A stretch of 64,000 nucleotides of DNA from DATMQA01 sp035566895 (GCA_035566895.1 DATMQA010000146.1:4000-67999); one strand, 5' to 3'; shown: positions 38,566 to 49,707, counted from the first letter of the stretch. The notes: generated by a model not told the origin, from the letters alone. Program-made: numbers and translations.

Positions 38566-38617
38566 AGAAAATCCGAGGGCCAAATTCCAAAGGCCGAAAG
38601 AAGGCCGAAATCCGAAG
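38566..38617. repeat. CCGAAATCCGAA-type intergenic repeat, downstream of gltD
   Basis: The tract holds AAATCCGAGGGCCAAATTCC and GGCCGAAAGAAGGCCGAAAT in tandem. Closely similar text occurs at 40258-40312 on the other side of gltD, so gltD is bracketed by two copies of one repeat family. Confidence 0.8.
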
Positions 38618-38732
38618 GGCTGGGGGATCAATTTTGAGACCTCGACTCTCGGCTTCCCGTTCACTCCAGTGCGGTACAGGGCGGCTCCCGGGGGCGTAAG
38701 GGCACTGAGTGGCTACTAGAAATAACTGCCGA

Positions 38733-40217
38733 TCACGGCAGGTTCGTTTGCCCCATGAGGTGGCGGTCGCACTCGCGGGCGGCGCCACGGCCCTCGTTGA
38801 AGGCCCAAACGACCAGGCTCTGGCCGCGGCGGCAATCGCCGGCGGCGAAAACACCCTTGACACTGGTCGAGTATTTCTCGAACTCGGCTTTGACGTTGGT
38901 GCGCGGGTCGCGTTCGACTTTCAACGCGTCGAGCAAAGGTTGTTCGGGGCCGAGGAAACCCATCGCCAGGAGCACGAGCTGGGCCGGCCGAACCTGTTCG
39001 GTGCCGGGGACTTCTTTGGGAACGAATTGGCCTTTGTCGTTGCGCTCCCATTGGATCTGGACGGTGATGATTTCTTTAACCCACCCGTTGGTATCGCCAA
39101 TGAACTTCTTGGCTGTGGTGACATAGACGCGCGGGTCGGCGCCGAATTTAGCCGCGGCCTCCTCCTGGCCGTAATCGAGGCGGTACACTTTCGGCCACTC
39201 GGGCCAGGGATTGTCCGCGGCGCGATCCATGGGAGGGCGCGGGAGGATTTCGAGCTGGACCAGGCTTTTGCAGCCGTGGCGCATGGAGGTTCCGACGCAG
39301 TCGGTGCCGGTGTCGCCTCCGCCAATGACGATGACGTCCTTGCCGTCGGCGGAGATGAAATTGCCGTTACGATGACGTTCCAGGAGGCTACGAGTGTTGC
39401 TGGTGAGAAAATCCATCGCGAAATGGACGCCTTTGAGGTTACGGCCTTCGACGGGCAGATCGCGCGGTTTGGTGGCGCCGGTGCAGAGGACGACAGCGTC
39501 GAATTCCTTCAAGAGTTTTTCCGCCGGATAATTGCCGCCAACTTCTGTGTTCGCAATGAACTTGATCCCTTCGGCTTCCATCTGCTTGATGCGGCGCAGC
39601 ACAACTTGCTCTTTATCGAGCTTCATGTTCGGGATGCCGTACATGAGGAGGCCACCGACGCGGTCGGCGCGCTCGAAAACCGTTATCAGGTGGCCGGCTT
39701 TGTTAAGCTGGGCCGCAGCGCAGAGACCGGCGGGACCGGACCCCACGACAGCGACTTTTTTGCCAGTGCGGACCTGGGGTGGTTCGGGCAGGACCCAACC
39801 TTCTTCGAAGCCGCGGTCAATAATGGCGCACTCCAGGTTCTTAATCGTGACGGGCGGGGCGTTGATGCCGAGCACGCAGGAACCTTCGCAGGGGGCCGGA
39901 CAGACGCGGCCGGTGAAGTCGGGGAAATTATTGGTCTTATGGAGGCGTTCGAGGGCTTCCTTCCACAGGCCGCGATAGACCAGGTCGTTCCATTCGGGGA
40001 TGAGGTTGTGGATGGGACAACCGGAGGCCATGCCGTTGAGAAGGGACCCGGTGTGGCAGAAGGGGATGCCGCAATCCATGCAGCGGGCGCCTTGTTCGCG
40101 GAGCTTTTTCTCCTCCATGTGGAGGTGGAACTCGTTCCAGTCGCGGATGCGCTCAAGAGCCGAGCGGTCCAGGGGAAGCTCGCGGAGATATTCGATGAAG
40201 CCGGTGGGTTTGCCCAT
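38733..40217 (-). CDS. gltD: Glutamate synthase (NADPH) small subunit
   Basis: 494 residues, full length. The N-terminal ferredoxin-like region has the cysteines of the [4Fe-4S] clusters ([14 protein letters not shown] and [20 protein letters not shown]). The FAD site is [16 protein letters not shown] and the NADPH site is [20 protein letters not shown], with a final FAD motif [20 protein letters not shown]. GltD passes electrons from NADPH to GltB so that 2-oxoglutarate and glutamine yield two glutamates. It lies 203 bases downstream of gltB, the gap holding a large inverted repeat. The ATG at 40217 gives the usual MGKPTGF start. Confidence 0.98.
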   Translation of the reverse strand: MGKPTGFIEYLRELPLDRSALERIRDWNEFHLHMEEKKLREQGARCMDCGIPFCHTGSLLNGMASGCPIHNLIPEWNDLVYRGLWKEALERLHKTNNFPDFTGRVCPAPCEGSCVLGINAPPVTIKNLECAIIDRGFEEGWVLPEPPQVRTGKKVAVVGSGPAGLCAAAQLNKAGHLITVFERADRVGGLLMYGIPNMKLDKEQVVLRRIKQMEAEGIKFIANTEVGGNYPAEKLLKEFDAVVLCTGATKPRDLPVEGRNLKGVHFAMDFLTSNTRSLLERHRNGNFISADGKDVIVIGGGDTGTDCVGTSMRHGCKSLVQLEILPRPPMDRAADNPWPEWPKVYRLDYGQEEAAAKFGADPRVYVTTAKKFIGDTNGWVKEIITVQIQWERNDKGQFVPKEVPGTEQVRPAQLVLLAMGFLGPEQPLLDALKVERDPRTNVKAEFEKYSTSVKGVFAAGDCRRGQSLVVWAFNEGRGAARECDRHLMGQTNLP

Positions 40218-40282
40218 TTTTCTTGCTAGTTGTTTCCTGAGTTCTCAACAAATTCCGAATTCCAAATTCCGAGGGCCGAAAT

Positions 40283-40387
40283 CCGAACGAAGGCCGAAAT
40301 CCGAATTCCGAAGAATTTCCCTTGCGAAAAAGTCTCGGCTGCACGGATGCGATGCTTTTCGGCATTCAGATTTCGGCCTTCGTTCGG
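40283..40387. repeat. 30-bp inverted repeat (two mismatches) between gltB and gltD
   Basis: The arms at 40283-40312 (CCGAACGAAGGCCGAAATCC and onward) and 40358-40387 pair at 28 of 30 positions around a 45-base loop. The surrounding bases from 40258 contain more CCGAAATCC/CCGAATTCC units. In the gltBD transcript this would fold into a long hairpin, which could lower or uncouple gltD expression. Confidence 0.9.
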
Positions 40388-40420
40388 CATTCGGATTTCG
40401 CGTTTACAGATCATTACAGA

Positions 40421-43400
40421 TCAGCCGCCGCCGACGCGGGCCACGTCGCGGGCGTTTTCTTCGAAGGCGACCATGATGGCCTGGTCGCCGCTGAGGCCGG
40501 CATCCTGGACTCTTTTCAACGATTGCAAGATGCGCTTGTAATCCTTGGGCATGACCTTGACGAATTTCGGCATGAGGCGCTCCCAATCGGCGAGGATGTT
40601 GGAGGCACGAGCGCTGCGGGTATAGGTCTGATGGCGCTGGACCATCTTCCAGACCTGTTCGATTTCGTCCGGGTCTTCGAGTTTTTCCAGGGCGACCATT
40701 TGCTGGTTGCAACGGCGCGGGAAATCGCCGGTCTCATCGAGCACGTAAGCGATACCGCCCGACATGCCGGCAGCGAAGTTGCGACCGGTAGGGCCGAGGA
40801 CCACCACGCGTCCGCCGGTCATGTACTCGCAGCCGTGGTCGCCGACGGACTCGACAACAGCGGTAATGCCGCTGTTGCGGACGCAGAAGCGTTCGCCCGC
40901 CATGCCGCGCACGTAGGCTTCGCCGCTGGTCGCGCCATAGAAAGCGACATTTCCGATGATAATGTTTTCCTCGGGCACGAAGGTGGAAAGCTCCGGCGGG
41001 AAGACGATGATTTTGCCGCCCGACAGACCTTTGCCGAGGTAATCGTTGGCATCGCCTTCCAGGAAGAAGGTCAAGCCTTTGGGCATGAACGCACCGAAGC
41101 TTTGTCCAGCACTGCCGCTAAAATGCATTTCAATAGTGTCTTCGGGCAGGCCCTCGGCTCCCCATCGCCGGGTGACTTCGCTGCCGAGAATGGTGCCGAC
41201 AACGCGGTTGACATTACGGATGGGCAGCACCGCCATGACCTTCTCGCGCCGTTCGAGGGCCGGAGCGCAGAGGCGAAGCAGAACAGTATTGTCGAGCGAC
41301 TTTTCGAGGCCATGGTCCTGGGGAATCTGGCAGAAACGTCCGACCGACGTCGGCACCTCGGGTTGAAAGAGAATCCTGCTGTAGTCCAGGCCCTTGGCCT
41401 TCCAATGGTCGACGGCTTTTTTAACTTCGAGGCGGTCGGAGCGTCCGATCATCTTGTTCATTTGGCGGAAACCAAGCTGGGCCATCAGTTCCCGGACCTC
41501 CTCGGCAATGAAACGCATGAAGTTAACCGCGTGTTCAGGCTGGCCGACGAACCGCTTACGCAGTTCGGGGTCCTGAGTGGCCACACCGACGGGACAGGTA
41601 TTCAAGTGGCAGACGCGCATCATGATGCAGCCCATGGCGACGAGGGGGCCAGTGGCGAAACCGAACTCTTCGGCGCCGAGCAACGCGGCGATCGCGACAT
41701 CGCGACCGGTCTTCATCTGGCCATCGGTCTCGACAATGATGCGCGAACGAAGGTCGTTGAGAACGAGGGTTTGGTGGGTTTCCGCCAGGCCCAGTTCCCA
41801 CGGGATGCCGGCATGTTTGATTCCGGTCTGGGGCGAAGCGCCGGTGCCGCCATCATATCCGCTGATGAGGACAACATCGGCGTGGGCCTTGGCGACGCCG
41901 GCGGCAATGGTGCCAACGCCGACTTCAGCGACAAGCTTGACGCTGATGCGGGCGTGATGATTGGCGTTCTTGAGGTCGTGGATCAGTTCGGCCAAATCTT
42001 CAATCGAGTAGATATCATGGTGGGGCGGCGGAGAGATTAGGCCGACCCCGGGCGTGGAGAAGCGGACTTTGGCAATCCACGGATACACTTTTTGGCCCGG
42101 CAATTGGCCGCCTTCCCCTGGCTTTGCGCCCTGGGCCATTTTAATTTGGAGTTCTTTGGCTTTGACGAGGTACTGGCTGGTAACGCCGAAGCGACCGGAG
42201 GCGACTTGTTTGATCGCACTGTTTTTGGAATCGCCGTTTGGCAGCGGGACATACCGGGCCGGGTCTTCGCCACCTTCGCCAGTGTTGCTCTTGCCGCCAA
42301 TGCGGTTCATAGCAATCGCGAGGGTCTCATGGGCTTCCTGGCTGATCGAGCCGTAGCTCATCGCGCCGGACTTGAAGCGCTTCATAATGCTCTCAACTGA
42401 CTCGACTTCCTCGATCGGCACGGGCTTGACTTTTTTGAAGTCGAGCAAGCCACGCAAAGTCGCCAGGTTGCGGTTCTGTTCGTTGACCAGGCTGGAGTAC
42501 TCTTTGAAAATTTTGTAGCTGCCGGTGCGGACGGCTGCCTGGAGTTTATGGATCGTCTGCGGGTTGAACAGGTGATACTCGCCGTCCTCGCGCCATTGAT
42601 ACTGGCCGCCGGCATCCAGCACGTGGCCGTTGACGGGCCGGTCCGGGTACGCGCGCTGATGCCGGGTGAGAACTTCCTGGGCGATGGTGTCAACACCGAC
42701 GCCTTCGACGCGGGAAGGAGTCCAGGTGAAGTACTTGTCGATAAAATCCTGTTTGAGACCAACCGCTTCGAAGATTTGCGCGCCCCAGTAACTCTGGATG
42801 GTCGAGATACCCATCTTCGAGATGACCTTGACGACGCCTTTCATACCTGCCTTAAGGTAATTTTTGCAGGCGGTCTTGTGGTCCATGCCGGTCAGGAGGC
42901 CCTGCCGAATCATGTCATCGAGGGTCTCGAAAGCGAGGTACGGATTGATGGCGCCGCAACCATAGCCGATGAGCAGCGCATAGTGGTGAACCTCACGCGG
43001 CTCACCCGATTCGAGCACCAGGCCCATGCGCGTGCGGGTGCCTTCGCGAATCAGGTGATGGTGGACACCGGCGACGGCGAGCAACGACGGGATAGGCGCC
43101 CACTCCTGGTTGACGCCACGGTCGGAGAGGACGACGACGTTGTAGCCGTCCTTGATGGCCTTGTTGACCTTGTGGAACAAGCTGTTCATGGCTCGTTCGA
43201 GGCCGCCCGGGCCGTCGGCCACCTTGAACAGGATGGGCAAGGTAACGGATTTGAAGCCGGGCAGGTCCAGGTGCTTAAGTTTGGCAAACTCTTCGTTGGT
43301 GAGGATGGGCGATTTGAGCTCGATGAGCCGCGCGTGTTCGGGACCGGGCTTGAGCAGGTTGCGCTCTGAGCCAATGGCGGTCTCGGTGGACATGATGATT

Positions 43401-45061
43401 TCTTCGCGGATGCAGTCGATGGGCGGGTTGGTGACCTGGGCGAAGAGCTGCTTGAAATAGTTGAACAGCGGTTGGGACTTGTTCGAGAGGACCGCCAGCG
43501 GGGTGTCGGTACCCATGGAACCGACGGCCTCGGCGCCTTCGCGGGCCATGGGGGCCATGAGGATACGCAAGTCCTCGAAGGAATAGCCAAAGGCCTGCTG
43601 CCGCTGCGTAACCGTGTTGTGGTTCGGCTCGGGTAGAATGCCGGGGTCGGGCAGATCCGCCAGGCGGATGAGGTTCTCTTCCAGCCATGCGCGGTAAGGG
43701 TGCTGGGTAGCAATCTTGTGTTTGAGTTCCTCGTCAGCGACGATGCGGCCCTCTTCGGTGTCGATGAGGAACATGCGACCCGGCTGGAGCCGGCCCTTTT
43801 GCAGAACCCGGTCAGCGGGGACGTCCAGAACGCCAACCTCGCTACCCATGATGACGAGGTCGTCTTTAGTGACGTAATAGCGGGAGGGGCGCAGGCCATT
43901 GCGGTCGAGCACAGCGCCGATTTTCCTGCCGTCCGTGAAGGCGATGGAGGCAGGGCCATCCCAGGGTTCCATCAGGCAGGAGTGGTATTCGTAGAAGGCC
44001 TTTTTCTCCGAGCTCATGCTCTCGTGCTTGGTCCACGGCTCGGGGATCATCATCATCATGGCGTGCGGCAACGAACGGCCAGCCAGGACGAGCAGCTCCA
44101 GGCAATTGTCGAACATGGCGGAATCGCTGCCGTCCGTGCAGACGATCGGCAAAACCTTTTTGATGTCGTCGCCGAAGAGGTCGGACTCGAACATCGCCTG
44201 GCGCGCATGCATCCAGTTGATGTTGCCGCGCAGGGTGTTGATCTCCCCGTTGTGCGCCATGTAGCGATAAGGGTGGGCGCGATTCCAGCTTGGGAAGGTG
44301 TTGGTGCTGAAACGGGAGTGGACCAGGGCCAGGGCGGATTCCATCGCCGGATGCGACAGGTCGGGATAATACTCGCGCAGTTGCGTGGTCAGTAGCATGC
44401 CCTTATAAACCACCGTCTTGAAGGACAGGCTGGAGAAGTAAAAGAAATCGCCGCCCTTGATTTTGCCCGAGTAACAGATGGCGTTTTCGGCGCGCTTGCG
44501 GATGACGTAGAGTTTACGCTCGAAGGCCATGTCATCGGCGAGCTTGGAGCTGCGGCCGATGAAGACCTGGCGCATGAACGGCTCGGAGGCTTTGGCGGTG
44601 GCCCCGAGCGAACCATTATTGGTCGGGATCGTGCGCCAGCCGAGGAGCTTCTGGCCTTCTTCGGCGACGATACCGGCAAAGGCCCTCTCGCACTCGGCGC
44701 GTTGGGCGGCGTCGCGCGGGAGGAAGACCATGCCCACGCCGTAATCGCCGGCCGAGGGGAGCCGGACGCGGGCTTCTTTGGCGACGAGCCGCAAGAACTC
44801 ATGCGGGGGCTGGATGAGGATGCCGGCGCCGTCGCCGGTATTAGCCTCGCAGCCGCAGGCGCCGCGGTGATCGAGATTCAGCAGAACCTGAAGGGCGTTC
44901 TGGATAATGCCATGGGATTTCCGGCCCTTGATATTGACGACAAAGCCCACCCCGCAGGACTCATGCTCAAACTGCGGGTCATAAAGGCCCTGTTTGCCAG
45001 GGGGCCGGCTGCGCCGGTCCTGGCCGTCATCGCTGTTCATATCAGATTCGTTGCTGGTCAT
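40421..45061 (-). CDS. gltB: Glutamate synthase large subunit
   Basis: 1,546 residues, full length. A short pro-sequence precedes the N-terminal nucleophile Cys36 (HESCGVGFV), giving the class II glutaminase domain; then come the central domain, the FMN-binding synthase barrel ([20 protein letters not shown] ... [20 protein letters not shown]) and the [3Fe-4S] cysteines [15 protein letters not shown] (about 1140-1160). The C-terminal GXGXG beta-helix includes [16 protein letters not shown]. It forms the glutamine-dependent glutamate synthase with GltD. The ATG at 45061 faces the divergent lipoprotein gene across an AT-rich spacer. Confidence 0.98.
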   Translation of the reverse strand: MTSNESDMNSDDGQDRRSRPPGKQGLYDPQFEHESCGVGFVVNIKGRKSHGIIQNALQVLLNLDHRGACGCEANTGDGAGILIQPPHEFLRLVAKEARVRLPSAGDYGVGMVFLPRDAAQRAECERAFAGIVAEEGQKLLGWRTIPTNNGSLGATAKASEPFMRQVFIGRSSKLADDMAFERKLYVIRKRAENAICYSGKIKGGDFFYFSSLSFKTVVYKGMLLTTQLREYYPDLSHPAMESALALVHSRFSTNTFPSWNRAHPYRYMAHNGEINTLRGNINWMHARQAMFESDLFGDDIKKVLPIVCTDGSDSAMFDNCLELLVLAGRSLPHAMMMMIPEPWTKHESMSSEKKAFYEYHSCLMEPWDGPASIAFTDGRKIGAVLDRNGLRPSRYYVTKDDLVIMGSEVGVLDVPADRVLQKGRLQPGRMFLIDTEEGRIVADEELKHKIATQHPYRAWLEENLIRLADLPDPGILPEPNHNTVTQRQQAFGYSFEDLRILMAPMAREGAEAVGSMGTDTPLAVLSNKSQPLFNYFKQLFAQVTNPPIDCIREEIIMSTETAIGSERNLLKPGPEHARLIELKSPILTNEEFAKLKHLDLPGFKSVTLPILFKVADGPGGLERAMNSLFHKVNKAIKDGYNVVVLSDRGVNQEWAPIPSLLAVAGVHHHLIREGTRTRMGLVLESGEPREVHHYALLIGYGCGAINPYLAFETLDDMIRQGLLTGMDHKTACKNYLKAGMKGVVKVISKMGISTIQSYWGAQIFEAVGLKQDFIDKYFTWTPSRVEGVGVDTIAQEVLTRHQRAYPDRPVNGHVLDAGGQYQWREDGEYHLFNPQTIHKLQAAVRTGSYKIFKEYSSLVNEQNRNLATLRGLLDFKKVKPVPIEEVESVESIMKRFKSGAMSYGSISQEAHETLAIAMNRIGGKSNTGEGGEDPARYVPLPNGDSKNSAIKQVASGRFGVTSQYLVKAKELQIKMAQGAKPGEGGQLPGQKVYPWIAKVRFSTPGVGLISPPPHHDIYSIEDLAELIHDLKNANHHARISVKLVAEVGVGTIAAGVAKAHADVVLISGYDGGTGASPQTGIKHAGIPWELGLAETHQTLVLNDLRSRIIVETDGQMKTGRDVAIAALLGAEEFGFATGPLVAMGCIMMRVCHLNTCPVGVATQDPELRKRFVGQPEHAVNFMRFIAEEVRELMAQLGFRQMNKMIGRSDRLEVKKAVDHWKAKGLDYSRILFQPEVPTSVGRFCQIPQDHGLEKSLDNTVLLRLCAPALERREKVMAVLPIRNVNRVVGTILGSEVTRRWGAEGLPEDTIEMHFSGSAGQSFGAFMPKGLTFFLEGDANDYLGKGLSGGKIIVFPPELSTFVPEENIIIGNVAFYGATSGEAYVRGMAGERFCVRNSGITAVVESVGDHGCEYMTGGRVVVLGPTGRNFAAGMSGGIAYVLDETGDFPRRCNQQMVALEKLEDPDEIEQVWKMVQRHQTYTRSARASNILADWERLMPKFVKVMPKDYKRILQSLKRVQDAGLSGDQAIMVAFEENARDVARVGGG

Positions 45062-45256
45062 TCTCAGGAGAGTTCACTGTCTCCAGGGTCGTTCAAACTA
45101 AAATTTAAATAGTCTGTACTCGAATCGTTCGTGGATGCAATATTTCATTTTACAAATTTTAGCGTATAGTAAAGGAAAAACACGGCCCGTTCGTCCACGC
45201 ATTGACAAAGCAACCTTTATTCAAGCAGACTTCTTATAGAATGAGTCGGTTTTAGG

Positions 45257-45826
45257 TTGAAAAGAATATCTCCAGGCTTGCTGCTCTTGCCGCTGTTGAT
45301 CACTGGGTGTCGGTCGCTGGATGCGCGGCGATATCCGACGGCAAAGGAATGGAATGACGCGCATGGCGGGACCAACGCGGCCTGGCATAGCGTGCGGATG
45401 GTGACGTCCCCGGACCCGCCGAGCTTTCATTGGTATCAAAAGGCAAACCCGATCTGGTGGCTCAAAAACAACGAGGACCCGGTTCCGCCCGAAGATTATC
45501 TGCCCGGGAAACGGGCTAGAAAATTGAAGTGGAACACCCGGAATTCGTGCCATAACTTTGATTTTTATGTCATCGGAGTCTCGGATCGTGAGACCGTCCG
45601 AAGCGGAAAATATCCGGAGTCCATTGGAAATCCGCATGGCGGATGGAATATCGCAGTAACAAAGTACAAGAGATTGCGACTGCTGTTTGTGTCATACAAA
45701 AGCCAGCATGTGGAGTTTTATCTGGGCTGGCGCGAGCGCGGCAATTTCGGCGCGAAATTCAATATCAGGAAAAGCAAGCCCGGGCAGGATAGTCCAACGC
45801 TGGCAGACAACCGGCCCCCGCAATAA
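45257..45826 (+). CDS. Putative lipoprotein, 189 residues, TTG start
   Basis: The frame begins at a TTG (45257): KRISPGLLLLPLLITGCRSL is a textbook lipoprotein signal with lipobox LITGC, and no in-frame ATG lies upstream. The mature part is Trp/Tyr-rich (AKEWNDAHGGTNAAWHSVRM, PIWWLKNNEDPVPPEDYLPG) with no recognised family. The spacer upstream (45100-45250) is markedly AT-richer than its surroundings and probably carries the promoter. It is divergent from gltB. Confidence 0.72.
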   Translation: MKRISPGLLLLPLLITGCRSLDARRYPTAKEWNDAHGGTNAAWHSVRMVTSPDPPSFHWYQKANPIWWLKNNEDPVPPEDYLPGKRARKLKWNTRNSCHNFDFYVIGVSDRETVRSGKYPESIGNPHGGWNIAVTKYKRLRLLFVSYKSQHVEFYLGWRERGNFGAKFNIRKSKPGQDSPTLADNRPPQ

Positions 45827-45858
45827 AGTTGCCCACGACTACGAGGCTCGGGCGCAGC

Positions 45859-46185
45859 TCATTCTTTGACGAGTTTGACCTCCTGCGTCGCGAGGTCGAT
45901 GGCCCATTTCATGCCAAGCGGCGTGCGGGGGACACTGTCAAGCCGGGCGTGGGAGAACTCGGCAAAGTCTTTGGGCAAGCGGCCATTCTGCTGGACGAAG
46001 ATGCGGAGTTGACCAGTCATGAAGGCATCCACTTGCCCGTCCAGGGGCTGCGGTTGAGCAGTTTCTGCGGCAGCAGGCTGGGCCTGCGTTTCGGGCGTAG
46101 CGGCCGGAGGAGCGGATTGTTTGTGGCCGCAGGAGGTCGGGGCCAACAGCAGAGCGACCGACACAATAACCAGGAATCGAGTCAT
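45859..46185 (-). CDS. Small lipoprotein adjacent to a prepilin-like gene, 108 residues
   Basis: The signal peptide ends in a lipobox-like PTSC (VALLLAPTSCGHKQS). A low-complexity Ala/Pro/Gln linker (about 22-50) leads to a C-terminal domain (FMTGQLRIFVQQNGRLPKDF ... PPLG-type KWAIDLATQEVKLVKE). It starts 18 bases after the stop of the prepilin-like gene, on the same strand, so they are probably co-transcribed. Small proteins of this type commonly follow verrucomicrobial prepilin-like genes; function unknown. Confidence 0.8.
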   Translation of the reverse strand: MTRFLVIVSVALLLAPTSCGHKQSAPPAATPETQAQPAAAETAQPQPLDGQVDAFMTGQLRIFVQQNGRLPKDFAEFSHARLDSVPRTPLGMKWAIDLATQEVKLVKE

Positions 46186-46202
46186 AGTATCTCGGGCTGT
46201 TT

Positions 46203-47006
46203 CTAAGGAGCGCGGGTGGGGTCGAGGTTGATGTAAATGCCGGCAGCGTCCTGAGCGAGCCAGAATTTAGGAAGGACCGGTTCGACATGACCATCGACGA
46301 AGCCCGCGATGCCGCGTTTGTTATGGCGGATCGTGATGCTGTCGCCGGTGGCCAGAAAGCGCCCATCATTGATGATCGAGGAGCCGGTATTGTTGGGTTG
46401 GTAGCTTTCGGCAGCGGAGTGACTGGCTTGCTCTTCGGCGAACATGATTTTGTGAGAAGCGCCAAGGACGGCAGTGATTTTAAAAACGTGAGCGACCGTA
46501 CCATCAACAATCGTGGTGAGACCTGGGTAGAAGGTGCCGTCGGGACCGTAACTGGTCATAGTATAGCTATACATGTAGGGGCCCGGGTCGCTGCCGGGAG
46601 GACCCCCGTCGGCGATGCGCGCGGAATTGTCCCAGTCCATTGGGCACCTGAATAGGTTGCTGTTGATGACACCCAAACCAGTAACGATCGGGCTTTTCGT
46701 GACGTCCGGGTAACCCGGGGCCAAGCGCCAGTAAATCCAGTCCTCTTTATGGTAGCCATAGGTGGCGCGTGAGGCGCACGCGGCGAACTCCCCGCGGTTT
46801 TCGTCCAGGTACATCTGGTTGCCCAGGATGAGCTGTTTGATGTTGCTGATGCAGCGGACCTGCGCCGCCTTTTGCTTGGCACGGCTGAGGGCGGGCAACA
46901 GCATCGCGGCCAGGATGGCAATGATGGCGATGACAACGAGCAACTCGATTAGGGTGAAGCCGGCGCGGCGGCCGCTCCGGGCCGAGAAGTGTATCGTTTG
47001 TTTCAT
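46203..47006 (-). CDS. Prepilin-like protein with H-X9-DG tail (second copy)
   Basis: 267 residues from the ATG at 47006 ([20 protein letters not shown]); an ATG at 47129 is possible but would give an unusually long leader. The cleavage site is canonical, RRAG then [10 protein letters not shown]. The helix [20 protein letters not shown] and the H-X9-DG motif ([15 protein letters not shown]) are present, together with the [20 protein letters not shown] segment also seen in the copy at 9565-10335. Likely exported and membrane-anchored; the two copies are clear paralogues with different lengths in the middle. Confidence 0.93.
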   Translation of the reverse strand: MKQTIHFSARSGRRAGFTLIELLVVIAIIAILAAMLLPALSRAKQKAAQVRCISNIKQLILGNQMYLDENRGEFAACASRATYGYHKEDWIYWRLAPGYPDVTKSPIVTGLGVINSNLFRCPMDWDNSARIADGGPPGSDPGPYMYSYTMTSYGPDGTFYPGLTTIVDGTVAHVFKITAVLGASHKIMFAEEQASHSAAESYQPNNTGSSIINDGRFLATGDSITIRHNKRGIAGFVDGHVEPVLPKFWLAQDAAGIYINLDPTRAP

Positions 47007-47449
47007 AAAGCGCGTGGCAGGCTCGATTGGGCCATGTTTGGCGGTCGCGTTCGTCTGCCCGGGAGAGCGGATGACGGTTCCCGCGCCCAGCCTGGAAGTT
47101 TGGACGGCCCGCTGGCTCACGCCGAGCATAAAACAGTGTAAAAGCTGGTTTCCTTTTTATACTTTTTGAGTCATCACGTCAAGTATATTTTTGGCTTATG
47201 GCGGCGAGCCGACGTGCCCCCCTGCCTCTCAAATCTCGAATCTCAATTTCTCTGATTATTCTCGACAACAATTCGAACCTCTGCCTTCCTAAACCCATGG
47301 AAACAGGCAGGCTTACCGAAATCAATCGTGCACAAAACTCCTCCTGTCCACCGTCAGACAGCTTCCGTCGCACAATATATAGTAGAGGTCGCGACATGAA
47401 GTTGCGGCCGTCACTGCTTAACAAAATGAATAGTTCATGATTAAGCCCT
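47007..47449. other. Intergenic region upstream of the group II intron
   Basis: No recognised gene. The stretch 47140-47450 is AT-richer than average and presumably includes the promoter of the minus-strand prepilin gene. A plus-strand 80-codon frame here lacks a ribosome binding site and any recognisable protein character. Confidence 0.5.
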
Positions 47450-48166
47450 GTGTCTCGCCACAGGTATTCTACGGAAGCAGGCGCCCGACGCGCTGCGTCG
47501 TGGGGTCTGGAGCCTTCCGGACAATGGAGCCAAACCTGGGAGTCTCAATCCGGGGGAGGCGCTAGAATTGGATGACAGGGTCAAAACTAAATGAACGCTC
47601 GCAAGCATCGTTAATGTAAACAAGCCAAACGAGACTGGTTAAGGCTTGGACCAAAAGGTAAGCAGTCAGGCTCGGGCGTTCCTCTATCGCCCAACGCGTA
47701 GCGTAGCACTGCCGGTGTACAGAGCGGACCTAAATCATCCCGTGACGACCGCAGAACATGGAAACGCTGTTAACCCCGCCCGGTTCGCAACCGGGCAGAC
47801 CTTACCGCAAGGCGGGTCGAGGGGACACAGCCTTGGGAGGACCGAAGAAGCTAAGGCCGGCGGCAATGCGCTGGATATGCCCACGTCGGTCTGGTCCGAA
47901 ACGGCAAGAAAGCACGTGGAACCGCTTTTACCGGGAAAAGCAAATGACGACCAACGCCCGTTGGTTGATGCGTCCTGAGGCCTGTAGTCCAAGTCCCACG
48001 GGTTATAGCGGCCACCTACCAGTATTGCCAAGCGGGGCTTGCCCCGCGGGTCGACCCAAAGTGACAGAGGGTCGGCTTTATGAGGGCTCGAGCCGTATGA
48101 AGGGAAACTTTCACGTACGGTTCTTAGGGGGCGCGGGCGGGTAACCGCCTGCGCCTACCCGGCGCA
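47450..48166 (+). mobile_element. Group II intron without reverse transcriptase ORF (boundaries approximate)
   Basis: The 3' end has a complete domain V (48090-48123) and, three bases later, a domain VI hairpin (about 48127-48160) with a bulged A in GCCTACCC. Upstream text is typical of domains I-III (AGGCGCTAGAATTGGATGAC, ATGAACGCTCGCAAGCATCG, AGCAGTCAGGCTCGGGCGTT, CAGAACATGGAAACGCTGTT, AAGCACGTGGAACCG). The 5' end is uncertain; GTGTC at 47450 is the best candidate. Domain IV (about 47940-48085) is only ~150 bases and begins like an intron ORF (ATGACGACCAACGCCC), but there is no reverse transcriptase, so the element could move only in trans. Confidence 0.85.
48090..48123 (+). ncRNA. Group II intron domain V
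   Basis: The 34-base hairpin starts GAGCCGTATG and ends CGTACGGTTC. It has the catalytic AGC triad at positions 2-4, a two-base bulge region and a GAAA tetraloop on an AAGG/CTTT stem, exactly as expected for domain V, so the catalytic core is not visibly damaged. Confidence 0.92.
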
Positions 48167-48558
48167 CTGTCGCCAACTGCCGCCGGCGCCGAAAACAGAC
48201 AACCGCACAACCAAACATGAAACCCCAGCCTCCATACCACCCCGGGCGCCTACACTCCTCTGCCGCAGGCTCGTCATTTTGCCTGCCGTTCGCCCCCATC
48301 CAAACTTTGGCCGCGATCGCGGCCTTAACCTTCTTTAAGACTAAAACAAATTATTCCTGAATTTAGTTCGACCACCAGATGGCCCTGGGCCGCTCATATC
48401 AGAAGAGTCAAAGTTGAGCAGCAAGGCGCCCAATTCACATTCTGCCCTGGACGCCGGGGCGCCACGCGGTTCCCATATCGGACTCTACCAGCCGGGCGCA
48501 GTGAGAGCGACGGTTCGGAGGTGATCATTCCAGATACACGCCTTTCAGCCTCAAATTT
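48167..48558. other. Intergenic region between the intron and the xylR-like gene, with a 16-bp palindrome
   Basis: No gene seen. A perfect 16-bp palindrome, GGCCGCGATCGCGGCC, lies at 48309-48324, followed by an AT-rich stretch (48325-48370) that could be promoter DNA for the regulator starting at 48559. I cannot assign the palindrome to a known operator. Confidence 0.6.
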
Positions 48559-49707
48559 ATGCCGGCCACCAGACATGTTGCCTTATTGATTGAGGCGACC
48601 AACGCCTATGCACGCGGGTTGCTGCACGGGGTGGCGCAATACACGCATGATCGGGGCAGTTGGACGATTTATTTCGAACCGCATGCGCCCGACGAGCCGC
48701 CGCCCAAGTGGCTCAAAAACTGGAAAGGCGACGGCATCCTGGCGCGGATTGGCAACCGGCGGGCGGCCCGGGCGGTGCTGGAACTGGGAATGCCGGTGGT
48801 GGAGTTGCGGCGGATTCTGACGCTGAGCGGGATTCCGTCGATCGGTCCGGATAACCAGGCAGTGGCCCGCATCGCGGCCGACCACCTGCGCGAGCGTGGC
48901 TTTCGGCATTTTGGCTTTTGCGGCTTCGCCCGGGGGCACGACCCGCCCCTGGACCATCGGGCGGAGTGTTTTGAGCGATACCTTGAAGCCGCCGGGCTTT
49001 CGTGCAGCGTTTTTGAGGCGGAACGCAACGCGGGATTGAGAAAGGAACAGGCCCGGATGGTCCGCTGGCTGCGCTCGCTACCCAAGCCAGCGCGGGTGAT
49101 GACCTGCAATGACACGCGCGGGTTGCAAGTGTTGCGGGCGTGCGTAGGAGCGGGCATCCCGGTACCCGACCACATTGCGGTGATTGGAGCGGGGAACGAC
49201 GATTGCATCTGCAGCCTCTCGAACCCCTCATTGACCAGCGTCGATTTGGGGCCGGAAGCGATTGGGTATGAAGCAGCGGGGTTGCTGGACCGGTTGATGA
49301 GCGGGCGGAAGGCGCCGGCGCCTGAGCTCCATGTGCCGCCGCGGGGGATCGTGACCCGGCTATCGACCGACGTGCTGGCCACCGATGATCTGGCGGTGTC
49401 GCAGGCGGTTGGTTTTATCCGCCACCATGCCTGTGAGGATATCCTGGTGAGCGACGTGCTGGGCCACGTGCGCCTATCGCGTTCGGCCCTCGAGCCACGC
49501 TTGAAACGGGTGCTGGGGCGGACGATTCACCAGGAAATCCAGCACGTGCGCCTGGAGCGAGTCAAGACGCTGCTCTCCACGACGGACGTCCCGACCAAGC
49601 AGATCGGCGCGCAGACGGGATTTCATTCGGTGCAGTATCTGGCGCGGGTTTTTCGCAAGAGCACAGGGCACACAACGGCCGGGTATCGCAAGAAGATGAG
49701 AAGGTAA
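48559..49707 (+). CDS. XylR-family transcriptional regulator (sugar-binding domain plus AraC-type HTH)
   Basis: 382 residues. The N-terminal ~270 residues are a LacI/periplasmic-binding-like sensor (HVALLIEATNAYARGLLHGV, IAVIGAGNDDCICSLSNPSL with the TSVDLGPEAIGYEAA segment). The C-terminal ~105 residues are an AraC-type double helix-turn-helix (DILVSDVLGHVRLSRSALEP ... TKQIGAQTGFHSVQYLARVF). This is the layout of E. coli XylR. It converges with a sugar-acid operon that ends 62 bases away, so it probably controls that operon in response to a pentose, uronate or aldonate; the ligand is not readable. Confidence 0.93.
   Translation: MPATRHVALLIEATNAYARGLLHGVAQYTHDRGSWTIYFEPHAPDEPPPKWLKNWKGDGILARIGNRRAARAVLELGMPVVELRRILTLSGIPSIGPDNQAVARIAADHLRERGFRHFGFCGFARGHDPPLDHRAECFERYLEAAGLSCSVFEAERNAGLRKEQARMVRWLRSLPKPARVMTCNDTRGLQVLRACVGAGIPVPDHIAVIGAGNDDCICSLSNPSLTSVDLGPEAIGYEAAGLLDRLMSGRKAPAPELHVPPRGIVTRLSTDVLATDDLAVSQAVGFIRHHACEDILVSDVLGHVRLSRSALEPRLKRVLGRTIHQEIQHVRLERVKTLLSTTDVPTKQIGAQTGFHSVQYLARVFRKSTGHTTAGYRKKMRR

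Noticed and set aside
40322..42040. 572-codon plus-strand frame
   Set aside because: Antisense shadow of gltB, beginning in the intergenic repeat; no conserved features.
45200..45245. TTGACA near 45204 as a promoter -35 box
   Set aside because: No -10 element at 16-18 bases; the nearest TATAGA is about 26 bases away.
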